Counted from the stretch's first letter, positions 28,422-37,550 are shown. The stretch: 64,000 nt of DNA from Streptomyces sp. MST-110588 (GCF_022695595.1 NZ_CP074380.1:1612001-1676000), one strand, 5' to 3'. Numbers and translations are program-made. The notes: generated by a model not told the origin, from the sequence alone.

Positions 28422-31400
28422 CGGCGGGCTTCCTTTGCGGGGATCACGAAGACGACGGCGGCGGGGAAGAGGTGGGGCCGGGGGTCGCGGTAGCGGTCGG
28501 CGATGCGGGCCAGTTCGCTGTCGCGTTCGGCGGGCAGGTTGTCCAGGCGCTGCTGCCAGCGCTCGCGGTCCTGCTGGTACTGGCGCTGCTCGGCGGTCGT
28601 TATCTCGTGGGCGCCGAACAGGGTCATCTGCGCGTCGTCGTCGCCCTCTTCCTTGAGCTTGGCGCGGCACTGAGCCTCGAAACGGTCCAGGGTGGCGGTG
28701 ATGCGGCGCTCGTCCTCGGCCTGGCGCTCGATGAGCCGGTCGCGGAGCGAGTCGCCGCGCTCGCGGGCGCGGGCGGCGAGGGAGTCGTACAGCGGCTTCT
28801 CCAGTCGCGGTCGCCATGCCTCCGTGAGCTGGGCGCCCAGGTGGGAGGCGTCGGCACCCGCGTCCAGGGCGGCGGCCAGGACCTGTCCCTGGTCGTTGAC
28901 GTTGTCCCAGCGGCGGAAGCGGCCGGTGTCGCCGAACCAGCCGCCCGCCCACAGGACCTCCTCGTGCAGCCGGGTGCCGTCCGCGCCGACCAGGACGTAG
29001 CGGGCGTAGGCGGAGACGAGGGTGGTCTCCAGGCGGGGGTCGTCGCTGACGACGGCGGTGACGCGGTGCAGGCCCACGGTGTCGGCGTTCCACACGGCGG
29101 CCGTCAGCAGCCGGGTGGACAGGGCTACGAGCGGGTGCTTGAGGTGGGCGAGGACGACGTCGTCACGGCCCTGGGCGGCGATCGCCGGGTCGAAGGTGAC
29201 CGGGCGGCGCTCGCCCGGGCGAAGCTTGTGCGCCAGGCCGCGGGTGGCGCGTTCCCAGGTGCCGGCGAGCGGCGGGACCTCCCACAGCGGCTCCTCGAAG
29301 TCCTCGCTGTAGTACGGGGAGAGGGGGAGTTGGTGGCTGAGGCCGAGGGCGGTGTCTACGACCCGCTTGACGTTGGCCGGGGTCAGACCGAGGACGTCGA
29401 CGGTGGTGTCGTACTGCTCGGCGAGACGTTTGGCCTGCGCGGTGACGTTCTGCTCGGCGGCGACGGTGCCGCCGGTGCGGCGGCCGGGAATGCGCTTGGC
29501 CTTGGCGTTCTCGATGTCCACGGGGTTGGTGTCACCGCTCATGCGGCGCTGGACCGCGTCGGCGAGGACGGCGTTGACCTCGCCGAGGTCCTGCGCGGTG
29601 ACGGCGATCTTCTTGGCGACGCGGGAGAGGAACTCCAGGTCCGCCTCGTACGACCCGGCCTCGGCGTGCTGCCAGCCCGCGCCGATGAAGTGGCTGATCT
29701 CCACGTCGTGCCGCTGGCCCCAGCGGTCGACGCGGCCGATGCGCTGCTCCAGCTTGTTGGGGTTGAACGGAATGTCGTAGTTGACCAGCCGGTGGCAGTG
29801 CTTCTGTAGGTCGATGCCCTCGCCGGCGGCGTCGGTGGCGATCAGGATGCGGATGCGGCCCTCGTCCGTGGCGGGGTGGGCCTGGAAAGCGAGGCGGATG
29901 TCCTCGCGCTCCTCGGCGCTCATGCCGCCGTGCAGCTGGGCGACGCGGCCGCCGTCGGTAAGGCCTTCCTGGCGGAGCAGGTCGGTCAGCCAGCGCTGGG
30001 TGTCGCGGTACTCGGTGAAGATGACGACGCGCTCGTTGAGCCACTTGCCGTCGGCGAGGCAGATCGCCTTCAGGTCGCTGATCAGCCGCTCGGCCTTGGA
30101 GTCCGCCGCCGCCTCGTGGGTGAGCGCCCAGTCGCGCATGGCGCGCAGGAGTCTCAGCTCCTCGCCGTCCTCGTGCGGGGTGAGGCTGGTGGAGCGGGTG
30201 AGCGCGTCGTCCTCGGCGTCGGCGAGTTCGTCGTCGTCGAGTTCAGCGACGAACTCGGGGAACTCCTCCATCCAGTCGGGTACTTTGAGGGCGGCGGAGC
30301 GGGGACGGCCCTCGGTGTCCTCCAGGTGCGAGAGGTAGATCCCCACGGTGTGGAGGAAGGCGGCCGGGGAGGAGAACAGGCGCTTCTTCAGCAGCAGGGT
30401 CACCAGGTCGGCGGCGCGCCGCCCGCCGCGCGCCTTGGGTACCATGCGGCGCTTGCGCAGCTCGGCGAAGGCGGTGAGCAGAGCATGGACCTCGCGCTCC
30501 TCGGGCGTGTAGTCGACGGGGACCTCGCGGGTCTTGCGGGAGCGGAAGCGAGGGTTGCCGTGCCGGTCGGTGACCGACGACTTCAGACGCCGGACAACCG
30601 TCTCCTTGCGGGCCTGTTCGTCGGGTTCCATGCCGCGCGCGAACCGCTGGTTGTCGATGAGCTCCAGCAGGGCCGTGTACGACTCGGAGTAGCCGTTGTG
30701 CGGGGTGGCTGACAGGAACAGGCGGTGCTCGAAGTGCGGGACGAGCCGCCGGATCAGCTTGGTCTGCTGGGAGTCGACCGCGTAGACCTGCTTGGGGGCG
30801 GCGGGGGCGACGTGGTGCGCCTCGTCGAGGACGAGAAGGTCGAAGGCACGGCGAGCACCGGCTTCCGGCTGGGAGTCGTCGCCCGTCGGCAGCACCTCGT
30901 CGAGGAGGCGTTGTGCCTTCGGGCCACGCAGCCAGGGCAGGGAGACGATCGTCAGCGGGTGGACCCGGAAGGGGTTGGCGGCGGTGCCGTGGGTGCGGCG
31001 CAGGCGCCCGCAGGCCTCGGCGTCGACGATGGTGAAGTCCAGGCCGAACTTCTCCGCCATCTCGTCGCGCCATTTCAGGGTCAGACCGGCCGGACAGACG
31101 ATCATGATGCGCTGGGCGCGACCGCGCAGCAGCAGCTCCTGGACCACTAGCCCCGCCTCGATGGTCTTGCCGAGGCCTACGTCGTCGGCGAGCAGGAGGT
31201 TGACGCGGGGTGCGCGTACGGCCCGGGCCACCGGCTCCAGCTGGTACGGCTCGACGGCGACACCGGAGCGGAACGGCGCCTGCAGGGTGCGTACGTCGGC
31301 GGAAGCGACGGCCGACCAGCGGACCGCGTCGAGGAACGCGGCGAGCCGGGAGGGGGCGTCGAAGCGGCCGGTGGAGGCGTCGGGCAGCGAGCCGCGGTCC

Positions 31401-31735
31401 AGTACGCGGCGGCCCGGCTCCACTTCCCAGATCACGGACAGGGTGTCGCCGAAGCGCCCGTCGGCGACGGACTCCAGGTGGATCAGGGTGGCGGTGCGCG
31501 CCGTCTCGGTGCCCTCCGCGGGCCCGATCTCGTCGTCTTCACTACGGGAGGACGGGGGATCGGCGTCTTCACGACGGGGGGACGACGGTTCATCGTCTTC
31601 ACGCCTGGAAGACGACTCGACCCTGGCCACGACCCAGCTCTGGCCGCGCACCTCCACGAGGTCCCCCTCCGACGGAAGGCGCTGCGCCGATGCCGCTCCG
31701 CCCACCTCCGCACGCTCGCTGGTGCGCACCATCAC
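28418..31735 (-). CDS. drmD: DISARM SNF2-like helicase DrmD
   Basis: 1105 residues; two consecutive ATG codons (31735, 31732) can serve as start. The helicase is SNF2/HepA-like: DDVGLGKTIEAGLV (about residue 183), VLDEAHHV (about 302), ATDAAGEGIDLQ (about 630) and EQRIGRVDRWGQ (about 660). The first 100 residues hold an acidic, Ser/Arg-Glu repeat-like linker with EDDE blocks. DrmD with DrmMI marks class 1 DISARM. It is the first gene of its transcript, with a perfect copy of the island palindrome 152 bp upstream of the start. Confidence 0.9.
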   Translation of the reverse strand: MMVRTSERAEVGGAASAQRLPSEGDLVEVRGQSWVVARVESSSRREDDEPSSPRREDADPPSSRSEDDEIGPAEGTETARTATLIHLESVADGRFGDTLSVIWEVEPGRRVLDRGSLPDASTGRFDAPSRLAAFLDAVRWSAVASADVRTLQAPFRSGVAVEPYQLEPVARAVRAPRVNLLLADDVGLGKTIEAGLVVQELLLRGRAQRIMIVCPAGLTLKWRDEMAEKFGLDFTIVDAEACGRLRRTHGTAANPFRVHPLTIVSLPWLRGPKAQRLLDEVLPTGDDSQPEAGARRAFDLLVLDEAHHVAPAAPKQVYAVDSQQTKLIRRLVPHFEHRLFLSATPHNGYSESYTALLELIDNQRFARGMEPDEQARKETVVRRLKSSVTDRHGNPRFRSRKTREVPVDYTPEEREVHALLTAFAELRKRRMVPKARGGRRAADLVTLLLKKRLFSSPAAFLHTVGIYLSHLEDTEGRPRSAALKVPDWMEEFPEFVAELDDDELADAEDDALTRSTSLTPHEDGEELRLLRAMRDWALTHEAAADSKAERLISDLKAICLADGKWLNERVVIFTEYRDTQRWLTDLLRQEGLTDGGRVAQLHGGMSAEEREDIRLAFQAHPATDEGRIRILIATDAAGEGIDLQKHCHRLVNYDIPFNPNKLEQRIGRVDRWGQRHDVEISHFIGAGWQHAEAGSYEADLEFLSRVAKKIAVTAQDLGEVNAVLADAVQRRMSGDTNPVDIENAKAKRIPGRRTGGTVAAEQNVTAQAKRLAEQYDTTVDVLGLTPANVKRVVDTALGLSHQLPLSPYYSEDFEEPLWEVPPLAGTWERATRGLAHKLRPGERRPVTFDPAIAAQGRDDVVLAHLKHPLVALSTRLLTAAVWNADTVGLHRVTAVVSDDPRLETTLVSAYARYVLVGADGTRLHEEVLWAGGWFGDTGRFRRWDNVNDQGQVLAAALDAGADASHLGAQLTEAWRPRLEKPLYDSLAARARERGDSLRDRLIERQAEDERRITATLDRFEAQCRAKLKEEGDDDAQMTLFGAHEITTAEQRQYQQDRERWQQRLDNLPAERDSELARIADRYRDPRPHLFPAAVVFVIPAKEARR

Positions 31736-31886
31736 CGATTCGCCTCGTCCCCGGTCTCGGATGAAGGGTGCCGACGGCCGACCCCCCGGCCCGGCGACAC
31801 CCGATTCGACGCTGCCACATTACGCAATTACGCATTTCGGGCCTCCTGGCAGCCCCTGCTTGTACACAGCACATACGAGGTTACCT

Positions 31887-31901
31887 GTGAACTGAGTTCA
31901 C
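31887..31901. promoter_or_regulatory. Palindromic operator upstream of drmD (site D)
   Basis: GTGAACT-G-AGTTCAC, a perfect copy of the palindrome at 15764. It sits in the only sizeable gap between the kinase gene and drmD. Confidence 0.7.
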
Positions 31902-31902
31902 T

Positions 31903-31919
31903 GTCACCCTCTTGGTGAC
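31903..31919. terminator. Small hairpin after the kinase gene
   Basis: GTCACC-CTCTT-GGTGAC, a 6-bp stem with a 5-base loop, located directly after the kinase stop (31935, minus strand) and before the drmD operator. A weak terminator is likely. Confidence 0.4.
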
Positions 31920-31934
31920 GTTTCCCGTCTGAGT

Positions 31935-33365
31935 TCAGCCCGCGCCCAGCACCCGGTCCAGCCGGTGCAGTAACGCGGCAACCCGCCTGTGCCACTCGTG
32001 GCTGTCCGGCAGCACCTCCGCCTGACGGTCGCGCAGATCGGTCAGAAGATCGCGCGCCTCACCCGTACGCCCCATGCGCGCCCGCAGTTCCGCAACCCGG
32101 AACCGCGTATCGAAGGCCTCGACGCTGTTTACACCGAGGATCCGTTCCTGGACCGGGAGCAACCGCTCCAGGTCCGCCAGCGCCTCGGGGGTGCTGCCTA
32201 GTTCCGCCAGGCACGCGGCCACCCCCGCGCGGCATACCAGGACGTCCCGGTCGGTCTGCGGGCGGCTGCGCCGCAGTTGTGCTCCCAGGCGGTGGTATCC
32301 GTCGTACGCCTCCGAGAACCGCTCCTCGGCGAACAGCTCCCGGCACCGGCGCAGCCGGTCGGCCACGGGTGCCGAAGCGCCGGGCTCCGCGTACCCTCTG
32401 CGCGGCGGCGCCCCCTTACCGGGCGGCTGCTCGTCCCGCTGGGGAAGCGCAGGGCCGGCGGTGGGCCGCGAGCCGGACTGTTCTCCCGCCGGCGACGGTG
32501 CGAGGTGGCGCCGTACGACGGCGCGGACGCGGGCCGCAGTGGGGCGTTCCTCCGGCGACTTCGCCAGCAGGCCGTCCACCAGGGCGGCCAGACCCGCCGG
32601 GATTTCCTGGCGGTGCGTCGCCACCGGAGGCGGCGTATCCTGCACATGCCGGTACATCAGCGCCCATGGGGTGGGGGCGGTCAAAGGTGGTTCTCCGGTG
32701 AGCAGTTCGTACAGCAGGCAGCCCAGCGCGTACAGGTCACCGCTGGGCATCGCCGCCCCGCCCGTGGCCCGCTCGGGAGCGATGAACCCCGCGGTGCCAG
32801 GCAGATCGCCCGTGCCGGTGAGCACCGGCTCGCCCTCTTCAGGCTCGATCGCCGCCGCGATCCCGAAGTCCATCACCTTGGTCCTGCCGTCCAGGGTGAG
32901 CATCACGTTCGACGGCTTCAAGTCCCTGTGGACGATGCCGAGGCGGTGCGCGTGACTCAGCGCGTCGGCGACCTGGTCGGCGACGGAAGCGACGTCCGCG
33001 CAGGCGAAGCGGCCGCTCTTGCGCAGCAGCTCTCCGAGCGTGTGTCCCCGTACGAGCTCCATCACCAGGTAGAGGATCTCCGCGTCCCCCTGGCCGTCCC
33101 TCCCCCAGTCATGGACGGTGGGCACGGCCGGATGCTCGATACGAGCGGTGAGTCTGGCCTCCCGGGCGAAGCGCTCCTTCGCCTTCTCCCCGTGGAACGG
33201 CCCGTCGGCCAGCAGCCGCTTCACGGCGACATCCCGCTGCAGCCGCAGGTCACGGGCGCGCCATACCTCGCCCATGCCGCCCTGGCCGAGCTTGTCCACG
33301 AGGCGGTAGCGCCCGCCGATCGTCTCCCCCACCGCCGCTCCGTCCCTCACTGGTCGCCGCCTCAT
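31935..33365 (-). CDS. Soluble Ser/Thr protein kinase with TPR-like C-terminus
   Basis: 476 residues from the ATG at 33365 (earlier in-frame starts up to 33401 add 12 residues of no evident value). The Hanks-type kinase domain is complete: LGQGGMGEVW, VAVKRLL, HRDLKPSNVML and DFGIAAAI, through about residue 265. A Pro/Gly-rich linker leads to a C-terminal helical part (SEAYDGYHRLGAQL, EALADLERLLPVQERIL) that looks like TPR repeats. There is no membrane segment, unlike PknB-type kinases, so it is cytosolic. It lies upstream of drmD in the same direction, next to a second kinase, suggesting a signalling input to the island; this is inference from position. Confidence 0.86.
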   Translation of the reverse strand: MRRRPVRDGAAVGETIGGRYRLVDKLGQGGMGEVWRARDLRLQRDVAVKRLLADGPFHGEKAKERFAREARLTARIEHPAVPTVHDWGRDGQGDAEILYLVMELVRGHTLGELLRKSGRFACADVASVADQVADALSHAHRLGIVHRDLKPSNVMLTLDGRTKVMDFGIAAAIEPEEGEPVLTGTGDLPGTAGFIAPERATGGAAMPSGDLYALGCLLYELLTGEPPLTAPTPWALMYRHVQDTPPPVATHRQEIPAGLAALVDGLLAKSPEERPTAARVRAVVRRHLAPSPAGEQSGSRPTAGPALPQRDEQPPGKGAPPRRGYAEPGASAPVADRLRRCRELFAEERFSEAYDGYHRLGAQLRRSRPQTDRDVLVCRAGVAACLAELGSTPEALADLERLLPVQERILGVNSVEAFDTRFRVAELRARMGRTGEARDLLTDLRDRQAEVLPDSHEWHRRVAALLHRLDRVLGAG

Positions 33366-33507
33366 ACTTGTCGCCCCACGCATTGTCACCCGGGCGCACA
33401 CAGCGTGTCACAGCTCCGCGGGAATCACCGCAGGCCGGAGACACCGCAGGCCGAGGCATCCGCTCCGAGCCCGCATAAAATGCCCGTTTCTCACCGAAGA
33501 CGCGCAC

Positions 33508-34491
33508 TCACAGAGGGAACGGCGCCTGAGGCAGGAGGAACGGCCGCCGCGGATCCTCCGAGCCACAGCGCTCGCCTCCCTCCGCATTCCCCGGCTTCGG
33601 CAGCCATGGTCCGAGTGCCTGGTAGACCTCGGCAGCCGAACCCGGCCGATCCTGCCGCCTCTTGGCGAGCAACGCCGACACCAGTTCCTGCAGCGCGTCG
33701 GGCACCGTGACGCCCGCGCTCGCCAACGACGGCGGCTCCTGCGTCAGATGCCCGCCAAACACCTCCATCGGAACCTTCGAGGCGAACGGCGGCGCTCCGG
33801 CCAGCATGCCGTGCAGCAGACATCCGACGCTGTACAGGTCACTGCGGGCATCCAGCTCGACTGCACCCTCCAGCAGTTCGGGAGATGCATACATCAGGTT
33901 GCCGATCGTCTCGCCCGTGGCGGTCAACCGGGGCCCCGCCTCCGACATGAGCTTGACCAGGCCGAAGTCCAGTACCTTGACCACACCGTCGCGCCGGACC
34001 ATCACGTTCTCCGGCTTCAGGTCACGGTGGACGAGTCCCGCGGCGTGAGCGGGCGCCAGGCCCGCACACATCTGCGCCGCCACCGCGGCGGCCGAGGCCA
34101 GGTCGAACACGATCCGCTCGCCGAGCAGCTCACCAAGCGTGGCCCCCTCGACGAGCTGCATCACCAGCCAGTGGATCTCCCCGTCGTCGCCGAAGTCCAC
34201 ACCGGCGTCGTGCACCGTGGCGACGTTGGCGCTGTCCAGCGCGGCCGCCGCCTTGGCCTCACGTTCGAAGCGCTTTCGAGCCCGCGCCATGTCGCCCGTC
34301 CCCGGGCTGAGCACCGCGAGCTTCACCGCCACCCGACGTCCCAGGTGGCGATCCCGCCCACGCCAGACCTGCCCCATGGCGCCATGCCCCAGCGGCACCT
34401 CGAGCTCGTAGCGGTCCCGCAGGGCGTCGCCCTTGCCGATCCGGCGCACTCTTCCGCTCCCCGGCCAGATGGTCAGTACAGTGACCGTCAT
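33508..34491 (-). CDS. Compact Ser/Thr protein kinase
   Basis: 327 residues from the ATG at 34491; the frame continues upstream to 34677 but would run through the divergent gene's start. It is little more than a kinase domain: LGHGAMGQVW, VAVKLAVL, HRDLKPENVMV and DFGLVKLM, ending in a short Pro-rich tail. No membrane segment or sensor domain is visible. Start codons of this gene and the divergent RelE-UvrD gene are only 32 bases apart, so the two share one promoter region. Kinases next to helicases recur in phage-defence loci; substrate unknown. Confidence 0.85.
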   Translation of the reverse strand: MTVTVLTIWPGSGRVRRIGKGDALRDRYELEVPLGHGAMGQVWRGRDRHLGRRVAVKLAVLSPGTGDMARARKRFEREAKAAAALDSANVATVHDAGVDFGDDGEIHWLVMQLVEGATLGELLGERIVFDLASAAAVAAQMCAGLAPAHAAGLVHRDLKPENVMVRRDGVVKVLDFGLVKLMSEAGPRLTATGETIGNLMYASPELLEGAVELDARSDLYSVGCLLHGMLAGAPPFASKVPMEVFGGHLTQEPPSLASAGVTVPDALQELVSALLAKRRQDRPGSAAEVYQALGPWLPKPGNAEGGERCGSEDPRRPFLLPQAPFPL

Positions 34492-34523
34492 TATCGGACA
34501 GACGAGGTGAGGATCCGGGGGCC

Positions 34524-36686
34524 ATGGCGAAGCTCGGTATACACCGCGACTTTCTGATGGAATTCGCGGCGCTGGAGAAGCACGTGCAAAAGCGTGTCTT
34601 CGAGGTCTTCGAGAAGTTCGCCGCTGCCACACACGCGGGCCTTCACCTGGAGAAACTGACGTGTCAGCGCGACCCACGCCTGCGTACCATCCGTATCACC
34701 GACTTCTGGCGCGGTGTCGTCCTCAAGTCCGAAGAGGGTGACGGCTACCTGCTTCTGAAGGTGCTGCCCCACGACAAGGCCAACAACTGGGCGGAGCACC
34801 ATCGCGCCTCGGTCAACGCCGCCAGCCAGGGCATCGAGATCCGCAACGACGTGGGGCTGGAGCGGGCGTCCTCCGAACTGCGCGCCGTGATCCGGCAGGA
34901 CGACACCACGCGACTGTTCCCGGAGGCGACGCACCCGGACAAGGTGCTGCGCAGCCTCGGCATCGACGCGGAGATCATCCCCATCGTCCGGCTCATCCCC
35001 GACGAGGCCCACCTGGAGGCCCTGCACCGCGTCCTTCCCGAGCAGCAGTACGACGTCCTGCTCGGGCTGGCGACCGGAATGTCCCCGGAGGAAGTGGACC
35101 GCGAGGTGGTCCAGGTGTACGCGGCCGCCGCCGCTCGTGACACGACCGCCGCAGCGACCGACCCGCTGGCCACGGCCATGGCCCATGCCCGTGGCCGGAT
35201 CGCCCTGGTCTCGGGAACGGACGAGCTGCGCGAGATCCTGGACCGGCCCTTCGATGCCTGGCGTGTTTTCCTGCATCCCAGCCAGTACCGGATCGCCTAT
35301 CAGGAGTCGTACCGGGGCTCCGCCCAGGTCACCGGCGGCCCGGGCACCGGCAAGACCGTGGTGGCCCTGCACCGTGCCCTGCACCTGGCCCGCAGGCTGC
35401 CCGCCGACGCACCGGACGGCAGCATCCTTCTGACGACGTACACCCGGGCCCTCGCGGCCGAACTGGAGCGCTGCCTGGGCCTACTGATCCCGGACGAGCG
35501 TCTGCGGACGAAGATCACCGTAATCAATGTCGACGCGCTGGCCTACGACATCGTGCGGAACAGGCAAGGTGGCGGCCCCGTCAAGCTGGTCACCGATCAG
35601 AAGGAGATCACGGCGCGCTGGGCCCGTATCGCACGCAAGCTGGGACTGGAATTCGCCGACGTGTTCCTGGACCAAGAGTGGCGCCACGTCATCCTGGCCC
35701 AGGACCTGCGCAGCCCCGAGGCCTATCTCAAGGCCCCTCGCCCCGGACGCGGCACGGCATTGCCGCCCGTCCGACGGCTCCAGGCGTGGCGCGCCATCGA
35801 GGCGTTCGAGCAGCAGCTGCGGCAGTCCGGTGAACGCACCTTCCTGCAGATCTGCGCGGAAGCGGCGAGCCTCCTGGCCGAGCAGGACGAGCCACGGTTC
35901 CGACATGTGATCGTCGACGAAGCCCAGGACCTCCATCCGGCCCAGTGGCGCTTCCTGCGCGCGCTCGTGCCAGAAGGTCGCGAGGACCTGTTCATCGCGG
36001 GCGACAGCCACCAGCGCATCTACGGCAACAAGGTGTCCCTGCGCTCACTGGGCATCGCCGTCACAGGGCGTTCCCACCGGCTGCGCATCAACTACCGCAC
36101 CACACACGAGATCCTGGCCTGGTCGTCCGCCCTGCTCACGGGGACGCCGGTCGACTCGGCCGACAGCAATTCCTCGCTGACCGGTTACCGTTCCACCCTG
36201 CACGGCCGCCGGCCTGCCTATGTGCGTCACTCGTCCAAAACCGACGAACTCTCCGCCGCCGTCGCCCGGGTCACGGAGTGGACGGCGGCAGGTGTGGCCC
36301 CCGAGGACATAGCCGTGGCGGCGCGCTTCATCCAGCTGGGCCGGGACGCCGCGAACGCGCTGGAACGCGCCGGTCACGCCACCCGCATCCTGGGGAACTC
36401 CGCGCCCGGGCCAGGCGTGCGCATCGCGACCATGCACCGCATGAAAGGCCTGGAGTTCCGCTGCGTCGTCGTCCTCGGCGCGAGCGAGGGCATCCTGCCG
36501 ATGCGTGCCGCCATCACCCCTGTCGACATCGATCCGCAACAGCACCAAGAAGACATCAACACCGAGCTGAGTCTCCTCTTCGTGGCCTGCACCCGCGCCC
36601 GGGAGGACCTCCTCGTCTCCTGCCACGGCGTTCCGAGCCCGTTCCTGGCACCGGTCGCCGAGGACAGGCGAGGGCACACGGGGTGA
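34524..36686 (+). CDS. RelE/ParE-like domain fused to UvrD-type helicase
   Basis: 720 residues, ATG at 34524 with GAGGTGAGG upstream. Residues 1-~100 resemble a RelE/ParE toxin fold (a helix pair, then LRTIRITDFWRGVVLK and GYLLLKVLPHDKA, the usual strand series). After a ~150-residue linker comes a superfamily 1 helicase: QVTGGPGTGKT (about 271), VDEAQDLHPAQW (about 464), HRLRINYRTT (motif IV region) and ATMHRMKGLEF (motif V, about 639), ending with a QHQEDINTELSLLFVACTRARE motif VI region. This two-domain family is widespread in actinomycetes. A toxin-like module attached to a DNA translocase suggests abortive-type defence or DNA repair; neither is shown by the sequence. Confidence 0.82.
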   Translation: MAKLGIHRDFLMEFAALEKHVQKRVFEVFEKFAAATHAGLHLEKLTCQRDPRLRTIRITDFWRGVVLKSEEGDGYLLLKVLPHDKANNWAEHHRASVNAASQGIEIRNDVGLERASSELRAVIRQDDTTRLFPEATHPDKVLRSLGIDAEIIPIVRLIPDEAHLEALHRVLPEQQYDVLLGLATGMSPEEVDREVVQVYAAAAARDTTAAATDPLATAMAHARGRIALVSGTDELREILDRPFDAWRVFLHPSQYRIAYQESYRGSAQVTGGPGTGKTVVALHRALHLARRLPADAPDGSILLTTYTRALAAELERCLGLLIPDERLRTKITVINVDALAYDIVRNRQGGGPVKLVTDQKEITARWARIARKLGLEFADVFLDQEWRHVILAQDLRSPEAYLKAPRPGRGTALPPVRRLQAWRAIEAFEQQLRQSGERTFLQICAEAASLLAEQDEPRFRHVIVDEAQDLHPAQWRFLRALVPEGREDLFIAGDSHQRIYGNKVSLRSLGIAVTGRSHRLRINYRTTHEILAWSSALLTGTPVDSADSNSSLTGYRSTLHGRRPAYVRHSSKTDELSAAVARVTEWTAAGVAPEDIAVAARFIQLGRDAANALERAGHATRILGNSAPGPGVRIATMHRMKGLEFRCVVVLGASEGILPMRAAITPVDIDPQQHQEDINTELSLLFVACTRAREDLLVSCHGVPSPFLAPVAEDRRGHTG

Positions 36687-36922
36687 CCACTGCTGCCCTG
36701 CGAAGAAGCGTCAGCTCGACGAGCGAGTCCCGGCAACCGGGAGTGCGACGGGCCAAAGGTCCATCATGATGGTGGGCATCACGTGCCGCTCGACCGAGAG
36801 CGGATAACCGCACGGTCGATCATCTCGTGCCCGGGGTGACCACGGTGGTTCCCCACGCTGCGCTGCACTCGCGCGGTACCCCGCCTGACGAGCCGAGTCA
36901 CGCCCCACCAGCCGATCCCCCC

Positions 36923-36941
36923 TTGCACAACCGTTGCACAA
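36923..36941. repeat. Tandem TTGCACAA pair
   Basis: Two identical 8-mers at 36923-36930 and 36934-36941, eleven bases apart, that is one helical turn; typical spacing for protein binding such as integrase or replication-initiator iterons. Confidence 0.5.
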
Positions 36942-37001
36942 TCACGCGGGAACTCCCGGGAACCCGCAGGTAGAAGCGGGAACCCCCACCCAACGAAAAA
37001 C

Positions 37002-37035
37002 GGCCCTGCCCCAGAGATAACCCCAGGTCAGGGCC
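37002..37035. terminator. Hairpin near msrB end
   Basis: GGCCCTG at 37002-37008 pairs with CAGGGCC at 37029-37035, with two further pairs inside. It follows an A-rich stretch and could end transcripts from either side. Confidence 0.5.
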
Positions 37036-37128
37036 ATGTAAGCAGACTAGTCGGGCTATACTCCGGGAACTGTTCCGTCCGTGGCCAATCAGGCTGCCAG
37101 GTAGATACCCGAGCTCACCGCTCGCACC

Positions 37129-37536
37129 TCACTCCTCGTTCGGCGTCAACCGCAACGAGATCGAGTTGATGCAGTATCGCTGATCCGTAGGCGTCGGATA
37201 CCCCTCGCCCTCAAACACATGCCCAAGGTGGGAGCCGCAGCGGGCGCAGCGGACCTCGGTGCGGACCATGCCGTGTGAGCGGTCCTCCAGCAGTTCCACG
37301 GCGTCGGAGTCCTTCGGGTCGTAGAAGGACGGCCAGCCGCAGTGGCTCTCGAACTTGGTGTCGGAGCGGAAGAGTTCGGCTCCGCAGGCGCGGCAGGAGT
37401 AGACGCCGGCGGTCTTGGTGTCGGTGTATTCACCCACGAAGGCCGGTTCGGTGCCGGCCTGGCGCAGGACGTGGTACTCCTGCGGGGTCAGCTCCGCGCG
37501 CCACTGCTCGTCCGGCTTGTCGATCTCGTACGACAT
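37129..37536 (-). CDS. msrB: Peptide-methionine (R)-S-oxide reductase
   Basis: 135 residues, ATG start. It reduces methionine-R-sulfoxide in proteins in the cytoplasm. Two zinc-binding CxxC motifs are present (YSCRACGAELF and VRCARCGSHLGHVF), along with the signature CGWPSFYD and the catalytic region RYCINSISLRL, with Cys in the usual place. Length is normal for MsrB. It lies 14 bases downstream of murC on the same strand and is probably co-transcribed. Confidence 0.97.
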   Translation of the reverse strand: MSYEIDKPDEQWRAELTPQEYHVLRQAGTEPAFVGEYTDTKTAGVYSCRACGAELFRSDTKFESHCGWPSFYDPKDSDAVELLEDRSHGMVRTEVRCARCGSHLGHVFEGEGYPTPTDQRYCINSISLRLTPNEE

Positions 37537-37550
37537 GTGCGCCTCTCTCG

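Larger units (their letters stand above)
36687..37128. other. Gene-free boundary between defence island and core
   Basis: About 440 bases without a convincing gene (a 76-codon frame at 36711-36941 has no support). It holds a tandem TTGCACAA pair, several CGGGAAC copies between 36947 and 36992, and a hairpin at 37002-37035. The composition change here marks the junction with the conserved msrB-murC neighbourhood, and the repeats look like integrase arm sites or an old attachment site. Confidence 0.5.

Noticed and set aside
28422..29093. Upstream extension of drmMI by 224 codons
   Set aside because: It lies entirely inside drmD in another frame and reads as Arg/Pro-rich noise; the ATGA overlap gives a natural start.
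9159..31735. Class 2 DISARM or BREX
   Set aside because: An N6-adenine DrmMI and a SNF2-type DrmD are present, and no DrmE, DrmMII (C5 methylase), PglZ or BrxL is seen.
36711..36941. 76-codon minus-strand frame in the boundary region
   Set aside because: No ribosome-binding site, no family resemblance, Arg-rich composition as expected from chance.
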